From Rhodocyclaceae bacterium (lineage in GTDB: Bacteria; Pseudomonadota; Gammaproteobacteria; Burkholderiales; Rhodocyclaceae), in contig VMSX01000017.1 in assembly GCA_013791905.1 (NCBI GenBank), forward strand, positions 124,001 to 188,000: a DNA stretch of 64,000 nt, read 5' to 3'. Shown piece after piece: positions 1-8,665 of the stretch. The notes beneath the pieces are model-generated. The model was not told the DNA's origin and ran no database searches. It saw nothing but the letters and a program-made list of their open reading frames with translations. How positions within the stretch are numbered: position 1 is the stretch's first letter; the number at the start of each line of letters is the position of its first letter. The position numbers and the translations under genes are program-made.

Positions 1-550
1 TCTGGTTGAATGCCGATATCCTGGAGAAGCTCCAGCGAATGCCTTTTTTTTCAAGTAGCTCATTGGCGGCACTCCACAAGCGGGCGAGCGTTCTGCCCAT
101 GCGGAAGTCCGGTTCGACATGAACATCGAAGTCCCAAACCGAGGCGCCTGGATCTGCGAGTTCGAAGCGGCAGCGCACCTCGTCTTCTTCATAGAAATTT
201 CTGGCATACCAGAAGAATCCGGCGAATCGTCCTTTGACCGTGGCGGCAAGGCAGGTGTAGCCATTACGAAAGCGCGCTGCAACAATGTTTTTCGGGCGCG
301 GAAACGCTGCACAGATTGCACTATCGGGAAGCGTGCGTTCGACCGCGCTGTGCGGCGATGGGCGGCAATTCAAGGCAGCCGGGCCAGGGATGGGTTGGGC
401 GACGATGTGGTAGCGCAGCAGGCGCCAATGCCCATTGCTGATCTTTTGCAGCAATCTCCCCAACAGGAAAAGCAGGCCGTTTGCGGCCCCCAGCCTGCGT
501 ATCGGGCCGGTGAGTCGTTTAAGTGTCATGTGGTCGACCAAGTGAGGCAT
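1..550 (-). CDS. GNAT-family acyltransferase, partial at left window edge
   Basis: An open minus-strand frame enters from the window edge, so the C-terminus is missing. About 180 residues are visible, ending in a stretch (VWDFDVHVEPDFRMGR, then GIRWSFSRISAFNQ) that resembles the acetyl-CoA-binding motif A and following strand of GNAT acyltransferases: an R-x-G-R-type loop, a helix, then a beta strand ending near an Asn. Two in-frame ATG codons are possible, at 550 and 529, and neither has a strong ribosome binding site; an in-frame stop lies near 620. It sits downstream of the asparagine-synthase-like gene in an exosortase-A polysaccharide cluster, where GNAT/FemAB-like proteins are common. 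Substrate unknown. Confidence 0.6.
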   Translation of the reverse strand, partial: MPHLVDHMTLKRLTGPIRRLGAANGLLFLLGRLLQKISNGHWRLLRYHIVAQPIPGPAALNCRPSPHSAVERTLPDSAICAAFPRPKNIVAARFRNGYTCLAATVKGRFAGFFWYARNFYEEDEVRCRFELADPGASVWDFDVHVEPDFRMGRTLARLWSAANELLEKKGIRWSFSRISAFNQ

Positions 551-670
551 TCGAGCGTCGGATACTTGCGCGAATTGTGCCAAGATCCCGGTGCCCCGGT
601 GCGCTAAGGCTTGCGTTCATGCGCTTTGAAAGACGGGCATGACGGCACGGTGCTTGACTCGGGGGAATGA

Positions 671-2335
671 CTAGGACGCCTTGAAGCCGGGCGCATGTAC
701 CCGCAGCCATTGTTCCAGCATTGTCATTACCCAGACGAGTTCGCCGTAGAAGCCGGGGTGGGCTGGCAGATGTTCCTTGAGCAGCGTGTCGATGAATTCC
801 CTGCGGATGATGCCGCGGTCGGCAAGGCCGTGCAGGGATTCCGTGGCGAGTTGGTTGAGTGGCGCGTGACTGACCGCCCACGGGCCGAAAGGCAGGCCGA
901 AGCCGTGTTTCTTCTTGGTGAGGATCTCGTCCGGCAGGAAGCCGCGCAGAGCTTCCTTGAAGAACCAGCGCAGCTTGAAACCTTTGAGTTTGTACGCCGT
1001 GGGCAGCTTGAGGGAGAAGTCGAGCAGGCGGTCATCCAGCAGCGGGAAGCCTACCGCCATATTTGCCAAGCGTGCGGAACCGATGACCTTGGGAAGATCG
1101 TTTTCGGCCAGGGTGTAGCGCCAGTCGTAGGCGAGCATCTTATTGATCAGCGATGCTGGCGGGCAGGCGTTATAAACCGCGCGCTGATGGCGCTCGGGTT
1201 CGCCGCTGTCGACCTGCTGAAGAAAGTCGGCAGTGAATATCTGGCCAAGCCCCATGCGCATGAGCAGGTTGTAGGTTTGCATCCGGTCGGGCATCGGCAC
1301 GCGCGCCTGGCGCACGTAGCTGGCACCTTTCTTCAGCAGGGGGATGCGGTCGAAGAGGCCGGTATCGGCGAGCGGTTCGGCAAGCCCCTTGCGCAGAATG
1401 CCGGGCAGGGCGTCATAGGCGCCAAAGACGCGCTGTTTGGCATAGCGGGTATTGCCGCCGAACAGTTCGTCGCCACCGTCGCCGGCCAGCAGCTTTTCGA
1501 TGCCGTCCTGTTTTGCCATGCGCGCGCAGTAGTAGGCAGGCACGGCGGAGGAGTTACCGAAAGGTTGGTCATAGCTGGCGGCTACGGCGGGCATGCCGGT
1601 TACCAGGTCGTCCGGGGTGATGTAGTACTCGTGGTGGTGGGTACCGAAATGACGGACAGCGATTTGCGCGTATTCCATTTCATCGTAGCCCGGCACATCG
1701 AATCCGATGGAGTAGGTTTCCGCAGGGCGGCCAGTGATCTGCGTGAGCATACCGGCGATGGTTGAGCTGTCGGTGCCACCACTGAGATAGCAGCCCACCG
1801 GGCCACCATCCAGTCGTGCTGTCACGGCATCCCTGATTGTTTGACGGAATTCGTCGCGCAACGCAGAGAAGGATTCACCTTGACCTTCTTCGAACTTGGG
1901 TTGCCAGTAGGGTGCGACAGCCAGCTTGCCGTTTTCGAACCGGGCGCTGTGGCCGGGCGGCAGGCGGAAGACATCCTTGAAGATGGTGCGAGGCGAGGGA
2001 ATGACATGGAAATAGAGGTAATCGAAGATCGCCTGCGGGTCGAGTTCCGCCCCGGCATCGGCCAGTGCGTCAGCGCGCGGCGCGAACTGCAGGCGACTGT
2101 CGGTGATGCGGTAGCAGAGGGTCTGGATGGCGAAGCGGTCGATGGCGAGAAAGCTGCGGCCGTCGGCCAATGTCATGGCGACCGCAAAGTCGCCGGTTAC
2201 CCGCGCCGGGGCACTGGCGCCGTATTTTTCGAATGCCTGTCGCCAGGCGGCTGGCACGCCGTCGCGCGCAGCGATGGCGGCGATGTCGCTATCAGCAAAG
2301 CGCGGCTGACCAATGCAAAGGTGAAGCTCTGTCAT
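671..2335 (-). CDS. Asparagine-synthase-like amidotransferase of exosortase-A cluster
   Basis: A 554-residue protein of the asparagine synthase B fold. The C-terminal synthetase domain carries the pyrophosphate-binding loop SGGTDSS at about residues 185-191, followed by conserved GDGGDELFGG. The N-terminal region looks like a class II glutaminase domain, but the residue after Met is Thr, not the catalytic Cys, so glutamine hydrolysis is probably lost; the protein may use free ammonia or a different nucleophile. I chose the ATG at 2335 because its ATGA overlaps the stop of the upstream hydrolase; a 38-residue upstream extension is not family-like. In exosortase-A loci such enzymes are thought to amidate or modify the exopolysaccharide. 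Precise substrate unknown. Confidence 0.8.
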   Translation of the reverse strand: MTELHLCIGQPRFADSDIAAIAARDGVPAAWRQAFEKYGASAPARVTGDFAVAMTLADGRSFLAIDRFAIQTLCYRITDSRLQFAPRADALADAGAELDPQAIFDYLYFHVIPSPRTIFKDVFRLPPGHSARFENGKLAVAPYWQPKFEEGQGESFSALRDEFRQTIRDAVTARLDGGPVGCYLSGGTDSSTIAGMLTQITGRPAETYSIGFDVPGYDEMEYAQIAVRHFGTHHHEYYITPDDLVTGMPAVAASYDQPFGNSSAVPAYYCARMAKQDGIEKLLAGDGGDELFGGNTRYAKQRVFGAYDALPGILRKGLAEPLADTGLFDRIPLLKKGASYVRQARVPMPDRMQTYNLLMRMGLGQIFTADFLQQVDSGEPERHQRAVYNACPPASLINKMLAYDWRYTLAENDLPKVIGSARLANMAVGFPLLDDRLLDFSLKLPTAYKLKGFKLRWFFKEALRGFLPDEILTKKKHGFGLPFGPWAVSHAPLNQLATESLHGLADRGIIRREFIDTLLKEHLPAHPGFYGELVWVMTMLEQWLRVHAPGFKAS

Positions 2336-3240
2336 TTGCGGCTGGTACCTGTGCCATGAATTGAGGGGATTATAGAAGCCATGACGCCGGGAACCTCTGA
2401 TTGCCCGTTCAGCCACTTCAGGCAGCATCGCTCCACGGCATTTCGCCAAGTCGTCGACGCGAAAGTATGGTCCGCATTTTCGATGTCGATGCGTTCGAGG
2501 GTCGGCCGTTTCAACACAGCGCGCCAGGCTTCGGCACTGCCGGCATATTCCAGAAATTCCTTGGCGGTGTAGTCGTTACTGCTGAGCAACAGCAGAACCT
2601 GCCCGGAGAAGTCGCGCAGGGCGCGAGCCATGCGATCCTGGAAGATGAGTTGCGGGTTGCTGTCAGTTTTTCTGACGGCTTGGCCAACCTTGTGCAGCAA
2701 CTCCGCAACTGATTTGGCGACATTCAGGCGGCCGCTAAACAGTTTCTGCCAGAACTCCTTCTGCAGCAGGCGCTGGCCATAGTAGTGCTTGACCTGCGTC
2801 CTGGCCAGGGTTGCCTGCGAGCGCACCCATGGGTTCAGCAGGCAGAGGCCGGCAATGCGCGGATCGCGCGTTTCGTCCCAGTAGAGCAGCGCGGCAGCGG
2901 CAGCATCGCACAGGCCCCAGAGCACGATGCGGGAGACGCCGGGACAGGCGGACTGCAAGGTATCGATGGCGGCATGGATGTCTGGGTTTATGGCTTCGAA
3001 ATCGCGCTTTGCGCCTGCGCTATCTCCCATGCCACGGTAATCGAAGCGCAGCACAGAGTAGCCGGCAGCGGCCAGGGCACGTGACAGCAAGACGAATTGC
3101 CGGTGGCTGCCGACGCGGGTTTGCGGCCCGCCGACGATGATGATGACACCAACTGCAACCGCTTGCTCTGGGCGTGCCAGAATGCCAATCAGATTTTCAT
3201 TGGCGCAGGGGAAAACCAGGGCTTCTTCCGAATAGTTCAT
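2332..3240 (-). CDS. Exosortase-A-associated hydrolase 1 (alpha/beta fold)
   Basis: A 302-residue alpha/beta hydrolase matching what is known of exosortase-A system hydrolase 1. It has an early VGGPQTRVGSHRQF loop in oxyanion-hole position, the segment RFDYRGMGDS, and the nucleophile elbow GLCDAA, in which Cys replaces the usual Ser; this Cys is characteristic of the group. A late Asp-His pair (NADHTF) would complete the triad. Start ATG overlaps the stop of hydrolase 2 by four bases and its own stop overlaps the next start, so the genes are translationally coupled. Likely cytoplasmic; substrate unknown, presumably a polysaccharide precursor or acyl/thioester intermediate. Confidence 0.85.
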   Translation of the reverse strand: MNYSEEALVFPCANENLIGILARPEQAVAVGVIIIVGGPQTRVGSHRQFVLLSRALAAAGYSVLRFDYRGMGDSAGAKRDFEAINPDIHAAIDTLQSACPGVSRIVLWGLCDAAAAALLYWDETRDPRIAGLCLLNPWVRSQATLARTQVKHYYGQRLLQKEFWQKLFSGRLNVAKSVAELLHKVGQAVRKTDSNPQLIFQDRMARALRDFSGQVLLLLSSNDYTAKEFLEYAGSAEAWRAVLKRPTLERIDIENADHTFASTTWRNAVERCCLKWLNGQSEVPGVMASIIPSIHGTGTSRK

Positions 3241-4052
3241 GGCGCCTGGGTTTCCAGTGCCGCCAGCGTTGCTTCAAGCAGCGCCGGGGCCTCCTCGATT
3301 TCAGTGGTCTGCCAGAAAGTCGGCGCTGGCAGGACGGCGCTGCTGGCGCGATAACCGGCACCCTGCCATTGCTCCAGTCGCTTGAGCGACGCGGGTGCCA
3401 GCGTGGCATCCGCTCGCGTCGAGAGTTCCAGCCAGATCAACTGGCCCGACTGCGGTGGCGGCAGAAGTTCCGCCTCTTCCAGCCCTTGGGCCAACGCGGC
3501 AGACAGCGTGTAGCCGGAGACTTCCACGGTCTGGCCGCTGGCGAGCTGTTGTTTGAGTGCGGCCATCACGCCCTTGCTCTCACCGGTCATCAGTTCGCCC
3601 GCAACTTTGAGGCGCAGGAATTGCTGCAGGAACTGCTTGCCCGAAGCGATCGGTTGCCAGAACAGGAAATTTGCGGGTTCGTTAATTTGTTCTGCAGCCT
3701 GCGTAGCCAGCAGGCAGCCGGTGCGCAGGCCCCACAGCCAGAGCGGCGCCTGACAGCGCTTGCGCAGCCAGGCGTGGGCATCGAGCACATCCTGAATCCA
3801 GCCCTGCCAGGTGGCGTCGCCGAAGTCGCCGGAACTGTCGCCACAACCATGCAGGTCGATTTGCAGAACTGCGTAGCCATGCGCTGCCAGCATTTGCGCC
3901 TGCAAGGCCGCCATGCGGCGGGACTTGTTCATTTCCTCGGCGAATGGATGCAGATAGAGCAATGCAGCTTTGGGCTGCCCGCCTGACGGTGCGTAGTAGA
4001 GGCAGAGGCGCTGGCCGTTGGCGACCGGAAGGAAGAAGACTTCAGGCACCAT
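3237..4052 (-). CDS. Exosortase-A-associated hydrolase 2 (alpha/beta fold, Ser-less)
   Basis: A 271-residue alpha/beta hydrolase-like protein, second of the paired hydrolases typical of exosortase-A clusters. It shows a HPFAEEMNKSRR oxyanion-type segment and QIDLHGCGDSSG, but the expected nucleophile elbow reads GLRTG, so no Ser or Cys is present there; it may be non-catalytic or use another residue. It follows the acyl carrier protein gene and overlaps hydrolase 1 by an ATGA. Near its C-terminus, LPAPTFWQ is encoded by the dispersed repeat sequence found elsewhere in the window. Function is inferred only from context. Confidence 0.8.
   Translation of the reverse strand: MVPEVFFLPVANGQRLCLYYAPSGGQPKAALLYLHPFAEEMNKSRRMAALQAQMLAAHGYAVLQIDLHGCGDSSGDFGDATWQGWIQDVLDAHAWLRKRCQAPLWLWGLRTGCLLATQAAEQINEPANFLFWQPIASGKQFLQQFLRLKVAGELMTGESKGVMAALKQQLASGQTVEVSGYTLSAALAQGLEEAELLPPPQSGQLIWLELSTRADATLAPASLKRLEQWQGAGYRASSAVLPAPTFWQTTEIEEAPALLEATLAALETQAP
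3315..3339 (+). repeat. Dispersed GTCGGCGCTGG element, coding copy in hydrolase 2
   Basis: Shares GAAAGTCGGCGCTGGC and GGACGGC with the other copies; read on the gene strand it encodes the residues LPAPTF. No hairpin extension. Confidence 0.55.
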
Positions 4053-4072
4053 TGACGGTTGTGCGGGCGGGC

Positions 4073-4324
4073 TCAGTCCGCCAGCTTCTCTTCGACGAAT
4101 GTGATCAATGTGCCGACGGTGGCGAAGGTTGCGCCGTCAATCTCGTCGTCATCCACCACAAAGCCAAAGCGCTCCTCCATGCCGGTGATCAGCGCGACGA
4201 CGGCCATGGAGTCGAGTTCGGGAATGGCGCCGAGCAAAGCGGTGTCTGTGCCGAAGCTGGCGGCGCGACCGTTGAGGCTGAGAGTTTCGTCGAGCAGCCC
4301 AAGAATTTCCGATTTTATGTCCAA
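4073..4324 (-). CDS. Acyl carrier protein, exosortase-A cluster
   Basis: An 83-residue acidic helical protein with the phosphopantetheine attachment site ELDSM, Ser at about residue 39, as in acyl and peptidyl carrier proteins. I chose a TTG start at 4324 because GGGAG lies just upstream and the length then fits the carrier family; the frame stays open further upstream but without family-like sequence. It lies divergent from the acyl-CoA ligase at 4455, which presumably charges it, and upstream of the two hydrolases. It likely carries an acyl group used to decorate the exopolysaccharide or its lipid carrier. Confidence 0.85.
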   Translation of the reverse strand: MDIKSEILGLLDETLSLNGRAASFGTDTALLGAIPELDSMAVVALITGMEERFGFVVDDDEIDGATFATVGTLITFVEEKLAD

Positions 4325-4454
4325 CGCGAACTCCCGATGTCTGGTGCAAAAACAGGGCCAATTATAGGAGTAAACAGGTTTCAGGGACTGTGCGATACTT
4401 CTTGTCGTCATAGCCGTCGGCTGACTTTGCCCAGTTCTATTCGGTTGCCCCGCC

Positions 4455-6053
4455 ATGCCAGATTCCACTTTACTGCACGAACTTATTGCACTTTCCGCGC
4501 AGCGCAGCCCGCACGCCATGGCGCTGGCGTATGGCAAGGATTCGCTGTGCTACGGCGATTTGCAGGAAGCGGTAAGCCATTTTGCCGGGGGCTTGATGAA
4601 CTTGGGCTTGCAGCGCGGCGAGCGAGTGGCGATCTACCTCGAAAAGCGTTTTGAGACGGTCATTGCCAGTTTTGGCGCCCCGGCGGCGGGTGGTGTGTTT
4701 GTGCCGCTGAATCCCTTGCTGAAGGCCGAGCAGGTCGCATACATCCTGCGCGACTGCAATGTCCGGGTGCTGGTGACGTCGCCCGAACGACTGTCGTTGC
4801 TGGAACCCATCCTCGCCGAATGCCACGACCTGCGCCAGGTGGTGGTACTCGAATCCGAACAGGAATTGCCCGCTGGCGGTGCGCTGTCGTATTGCCGCTG
4901 GAGCGAACTGCTGGCCGCGCCGCCACGGACCGGGCACCGGGTGATCGATACCGACATGGTCGCCATCCTTTATACCTCGGGCAGCACCGGGAAACCCAAG
5001 GGTGTCGTGCTCTCCCACCGCAATATGGTAGCCGGCGCCAAGAGCGTGGCGACTTACCTGGACAATCGGCCGGAAGACACACTGCTGGCCGCGCTGCCGC
5101 TCTCATTCGACGCCGGTTTCAGTCAATTAACGACAGCCTTCCACGTCGGCGCCCGGGTGGTGCTGCTCAACTACCTGCTGCCGCGCGACGTGCTGAAAGC
5201 CCTGGAGCGCGAGAAGGTCACCGGCCTTACGGCGGTGCCACCGCTGTATATCCAGCTTGCCCAACTGGAGTGGCCGGCAAGCATCACCGAGCACCTGCGC
5301 TACTTCGCCAATACCGGTGGCCGCATGCCACGCGAGACACTGGTGGCCTTGCGCGAGCGGATGCCAAAGACCACGCCATTCCTGATGTATGGCCTGACCG
5401 AGGCCTTTCGCTCGACCTTCCTGCCGCCGGCGGAAGTGGATCGCCGTCCCGACTCCATCGGCAAGGCAATCCCCAACGCGGAAATTCTGGTGCTGCGCGA
5501 AGACGGTTCGCCATGCGCCCCCAATGAACCGGGCGAGCTGGTGCACCGGGGCGCGCTGGTCGGCATGGGCTACTGGAACGATCCGGAAAAAACCGCCGAA
5601 CGCTACAAGCCGCTGTCTGCGCATGCGCCCGGACGACAGGCTGGATTGGTTCTGCCTGAACTGGCGGTATTTTCCGGGGACACGGTACGCATGGACGAGG
5701 AGGGTTTCCTCTATTTCATCGGCCGCCGCGACGAGATGATGAAGACTTCGGGCTATCGGGTGAGTCCGACCGAGGTCGAGGAGATTCTCTACGAGACCAA
5801 ACTGATCGGCGAATGTGTTGCCTTTGGCGTCGAGCATCAAACGCTCGGCCAGGCCATTCAGGTCATCGCCACCGCGCCGGCGTCCGGGACGCTCGATGTC
5901 GAGACGCTGTTGGCCGAGTGCCGCAGCCGCATGCCAGCCTACATGGTGCCGGCGGGGATCGAGGTGCGGCCGGGTCCGCTGCCGCGCAACCCGAACGGGA
6001 AGATCGATCGAAAAACCTTGAGCACCGAGTGGATTGACAGATCTGGCCGCTGA
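4455..6053 (+). CDS. Acyl-CoA ligase (AMP-forming), exosortase-A cluster
   Basis: A 532-residue member of the ANL adenylate-forming superfamily. The AMP-binding P-loop YTSGSTGKPKG is at about residues 173-183, the YGLTEAFR motif follows, and the C-terminal catalytic Lys lies in NPNGKIDRKTL. It would activate a carboxylate as acyl-AMP and transfer it to CoA or to the carrier protein encoded just upstream on the other strand. No signal peptide, so cytoplasmic. ATG at 4455 gives a normal-length N-terminus. Belongs to the group named acyl-CoA ligase, exosortase-A-associated; substrate unknown. Confidence 0.88.
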   Translation: MPDSTLLHELIALSAQRSPHAMALAYGKDSLCYGDLQEAVSHFAGGLMNLGLQRGERVAIYLEKRFETVIASFGAPAAGGVFVPLNPLLKAEQVAYILRDCNVRVLVTSPERLSLLEPILAECHDLRQVVVLESEQELPAGGALSYCRWSELLAAPPRTGHRVIDTDMVAILYTSGSTGKPKGVVLSHRNMVAGAKSVATYLDNRPEDTLLAALPLSFDAGFSQLTTAFHVGARVVLLNYLLPRDVLKALEREKVTGLTAVPPLYIQLAQLEWPASITEHLRYFANTGGRMPRETLVALRERMPKTTPFLMYGLTEAFRSTFLPPAEVDRRPDSIGKAIPNAEILVLREDGSPCAPNEPGELVHRGALVGMGYWNDPEKTAERYKPLSAHAPGRQAGLVLPELAVFSGDTVRMDEEGFLYFIGRRDEMMKTSGYRVSPTEVEEILYETKLIGECVAFGVEHQTLGQAIQVIATAPASGTLDVETLLAECRSRMPAYMVPAGIEVRPGPLPRNPNGKIDRKTLSTEWIDRSGR

Positions 6054-6093
6054 AGGATTGGCAAATTTCTGGCCAAGACCTGTGGAAGGCGAC

Positions 6094-8532
6094 TCATTGG
6101 CTTTTCCTGCGCCCCTGGATGCCGATCAGCAGCAGCAGGAAAAACAGGAATGCCAGGCGGGGAACATCCAGAAGGCTATCGAACAAGCCGACGACCATGA
6201 AGCCGACGATGCCCGCAATGATCGCCGGTGCCAGCGGATGATATGAGCGCCGCCCGACCAACGATCGGGACAAGGCAGCAAGAACCAGCAAGCTGAACGT
6301 GGCAAGGCCGACAATGCCTTGCTCGAACAACACATGCAGGTACATGCTTTTCATGTGCCAGGGCATGTGATGGTGGTCGCTGGTGAAAAACCAGCGGGCG
6401 ATGTCGGCCGAAAAATCACCATTGGCGATTACGCTGCGGCCCTGCGGATCGGTGACGGTCAGGTTGTCAATATCGATTCGGCCGCCCATGGTCTCGAGTG
6501 CGATCGAGAAAACCACAAGCTGTGGTGCGTACCAGGGGCCATCTGATAGTTTGCGGCCGTCCAGTTCGAACGCCTGGCGTTGCCAATTGGTTTCTGTTTT
6601 TTTAATATGGATATTTTTTGCCGCGCACGTTTCTGCATAGAGCAGATGCTTGGTACAGATTTCCACTCTGATGATGGCATCGGCAGGTGCCCGGCCGTCC
6701 AATTTGACGCGATATAGCCCCGCTGGGCCTAGTTGGACGCGCTGGGTAATGCGGAGTACCTCGCCATAGCCAATCTGGTACCGGGGGCCGGAGAGCGCAA
6801 GAAAGGCATTCTGCTCTTCGTGGCTCAGGCGATAACCGCCTGGATGATCGTTGCCCGGAGCGCCGAAGAAAAAAGACTGGGGAACGCGACCCATGCCTTT
6901 GCCGAACAGCCAGTCATCATTGGATCGCAAGAGATCAAGCCCGGCGTTCCAATGTTGAACGCGGCCTGCCAGGTCTTGTTCGCTCGTCGAAAAACGATCC
7001 CCCATGTAGGTGCCACCCCCAAATACCGCCGTCACCGCCGACAAGGCGAACACGCTGGTTAGCAAGGCACCGCGCTTGCGCGTCTCGGTCGGCCAGACCG
7101 GCTGGTCCTTGAAGATGTTCCAGACGGCAAGTGCGACGATCAACAAAAGCGGTATCGCCGCATCGCCGAGTGCCGCTATGCCACCCCAATGTTTCGAAAC
7201 TTGCGCTGCGGCGACCGGCAACGCAAGCGCGGCGGCGAGGGCCAATCCGGCCCAGGGTGGTTTCCCGGATAAGCGGTTTGCCAATATGGCGCCCACCGCC
7301 AATGTCAATATTCCTCCATAGGCCCAATAAACTCCCTTTGCAATCAACCAGTCGCTCAGCAGGGCGCCTGCCGTCAGCAATATGCCCGTACCGATCGCAA
7401 CCGCCCATGTCCTGTTTGATGCTTGACGGGCAAAGGTGCTCGTCATCACATAGACAGCAAGACAGCCAAGCACGGCGACCAAGGCGCGGTAGCCACCGCT
7501 GCGGAAAACCAGATAGGACAGCCCGAGACTAACTGCGACCCAGATCAGAACAAAAACCCCCTGGGCAAGTCTGGATCGGCCCTGTTGTGTCGGCGCAGCC
7601 GGCATTCTCATGATCAATAGAAAGGCCATGACCACCATCGATACCAGTACAGCCAGATAGACGCCGCGCGAAAAGGTGGTCAGGCTGGCATAGGTTCCCA
7701 GCGCCAGGATTATCGCGGCGGGCAGCAGTTGCTTGACGCCGTGGGCACGCAGCAGCAGCAGGGCGGCAAAGGGCAGGGTGAGCGCCAGATAGCCGTCAAG
7801 CGCAGCCCCCCCGACGTGCATTTCCCAAAACAGCGCGGTCGTCCGGTAGTCGGCGGAAAAGTTGAGCAGCCCTGGAAATGCCAGCCGCTCCCAGGTGGCA
7901 GCCGCCGCGGCCATGGCCAAGCCAAGCGCCATGCCCCACGCAAGCATGGTGACCCCGCGCGGCTCCCGGCTCGACATGGCACGCCCGAGCAAGGGAGCGA
8001 ACAGCGCAGCGAGGAGAAAACTCTTGGCCAGTCGAACGCTGTTCATTGGACCTTCGTAGCCCTGGAACCAGCCAAACTCGAAGCCCCCTGCATCTTGAAT
8101 TCCACGCATGAACGACCATGCCAGACCAGGCAAGAGTAGAGCTACCAGACCGAGGAGTGCCAGCGAGGGTCGATATCCATGATCAGTCGGGGATTGCCAG
8201 CCGTGGTGCAGCCAGGCGCCTGCTGCCGCGCCCAGTACGAGGATGTCGAACTCCTCGAAGGTGAGCCATCCTGTCCATGGTGCCAGGTCAACGATCGGCA
8301 GCAAGGCTGGCAATAGCAACAGCCAGACATGGGGAATCAGTGCGCAAAGCAGCATGGCGATGCCACAACCCAGCATCGCCATCATGGGCGATAGCGGGTG
8401 ATGGCCGGCAAGGAACATTCCCGCCGCCAGAGCGAGCAAGGCTGGTAGCGAAGAATAAATCACTTTGGGTATATTGGGTTTCAAGCTGGGTAGTCCCGCA
8501 GGGTCCTGATTCGCAACGATACCGGCCAACAT
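6094..8532 (-). CDS. Wzy/O-antigen-ligase-like polysaccharide polymerase, large form
   Basis: An 812-residue membrane protein with many hydrophobic segments. A long membrane region (about residues 25-500) is followed by a polar loop of about 150 residues rich in beta-type sequence (from about GRVQHWNAG to FFTSDHHHM), then more membrane segments. The polar loop contains a domain resembling carbohydrate-binding or jellyroll modules (IDIDNLTVTDPQGRSV), placed in the usual Wzy_C periplasmic loop. Ordinary O-antigen ligases are about 400-450 residues, so this is roughly double length. In an exosortase-A cluster it is probably the polymerase or ligase for the exopolysaccharide. Converges with the ligase gene, 40 bp apart. 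Confidence 0.75.
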   Translation of the reverse strand: MLAGIVANQDPAGLPSLKPNIPKVIYSSLPALLALAAGMFLAGHHPLSPMMAMLGCGIAMLLCALIPHVWLLLLPALLPIVDLAPWTGWLTFEEFDILVLGAAAGAWLHHGWQSPTDHGYRPSLALLGLVALLLPGLAWSFMRGIQDAGGFEFGWFQGYEGPMNSVRLAKSFLLAALFAPLLGRAMSSREPRGVTMLAWGMALGLAMAAAAATWERLAFPGLLNFSADYRTTALFWEMHVGGAALDGYLALTLPFAALLLLRAHGVKQLLPAAIILALGTYASLTTFSRGVYLAVLVSMVVMAFLLIMRMPAAPTQQGRSRLAQGVFVLIWVAVSLGLSYLVFRSGGYRALVAVLGCLAVYVMTSTFARQASNRTWAVAIGTGILLTAGALLSDWLIAKGVYWAYGGILTLAVGAILANRLSGKPPWAGLALAAALALPVAAAQVSKHWGGIAALGDAAIPLLLIVALAVWNIFKDQPVWPTETRKRGALLTSVFALSAVTAVFGGGTYMGDRFSTSEQDLAGRVQHWNAGLDLLRSNDDWLFGKGMGRVPQSFFFGAPGNDHPGGYRLSHEEQNAFLALSGPRYQIGYGEVLRITQRVQLGPAGLYRVKLDGRAPADAIIRVEICTKHLLYAETCAAKNIHIKKTETNWQRQAFELDGRKLSDGPWYAPQLVVFSIALETMGGRIDIDNLTVTDPQGRSVIANGDFSADIARWFFTSDHHHMPWHMKSMYLHVLFEQGIVGLATFSLLVLAALSRSLVGRRSYHPLAPAIIAGIVGFMVVGLFDSLLDVPRLAFLFFLLLLIGIQGRRKSQ

Positions 8533-8665
8533 GCTGCCTGGCTACTCCGATTTCAGCTTGGCTCGCCATGGCAGCGGAGGGATGCTGCTAAAATTTCTCG
8601 GTCTTGCTTGGTAAATACGGACTGGCGTGGTGCAATGCCGGAACCGATTCGTGTCAAGGGTCCAT

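Noticed and set aside
695-1765. Long plus-strand frame opposite the asparagine-synthase gene
   Set aside because: Antisense to a gene with clear family motifs; no ribosome binding site and no recognisable domain.
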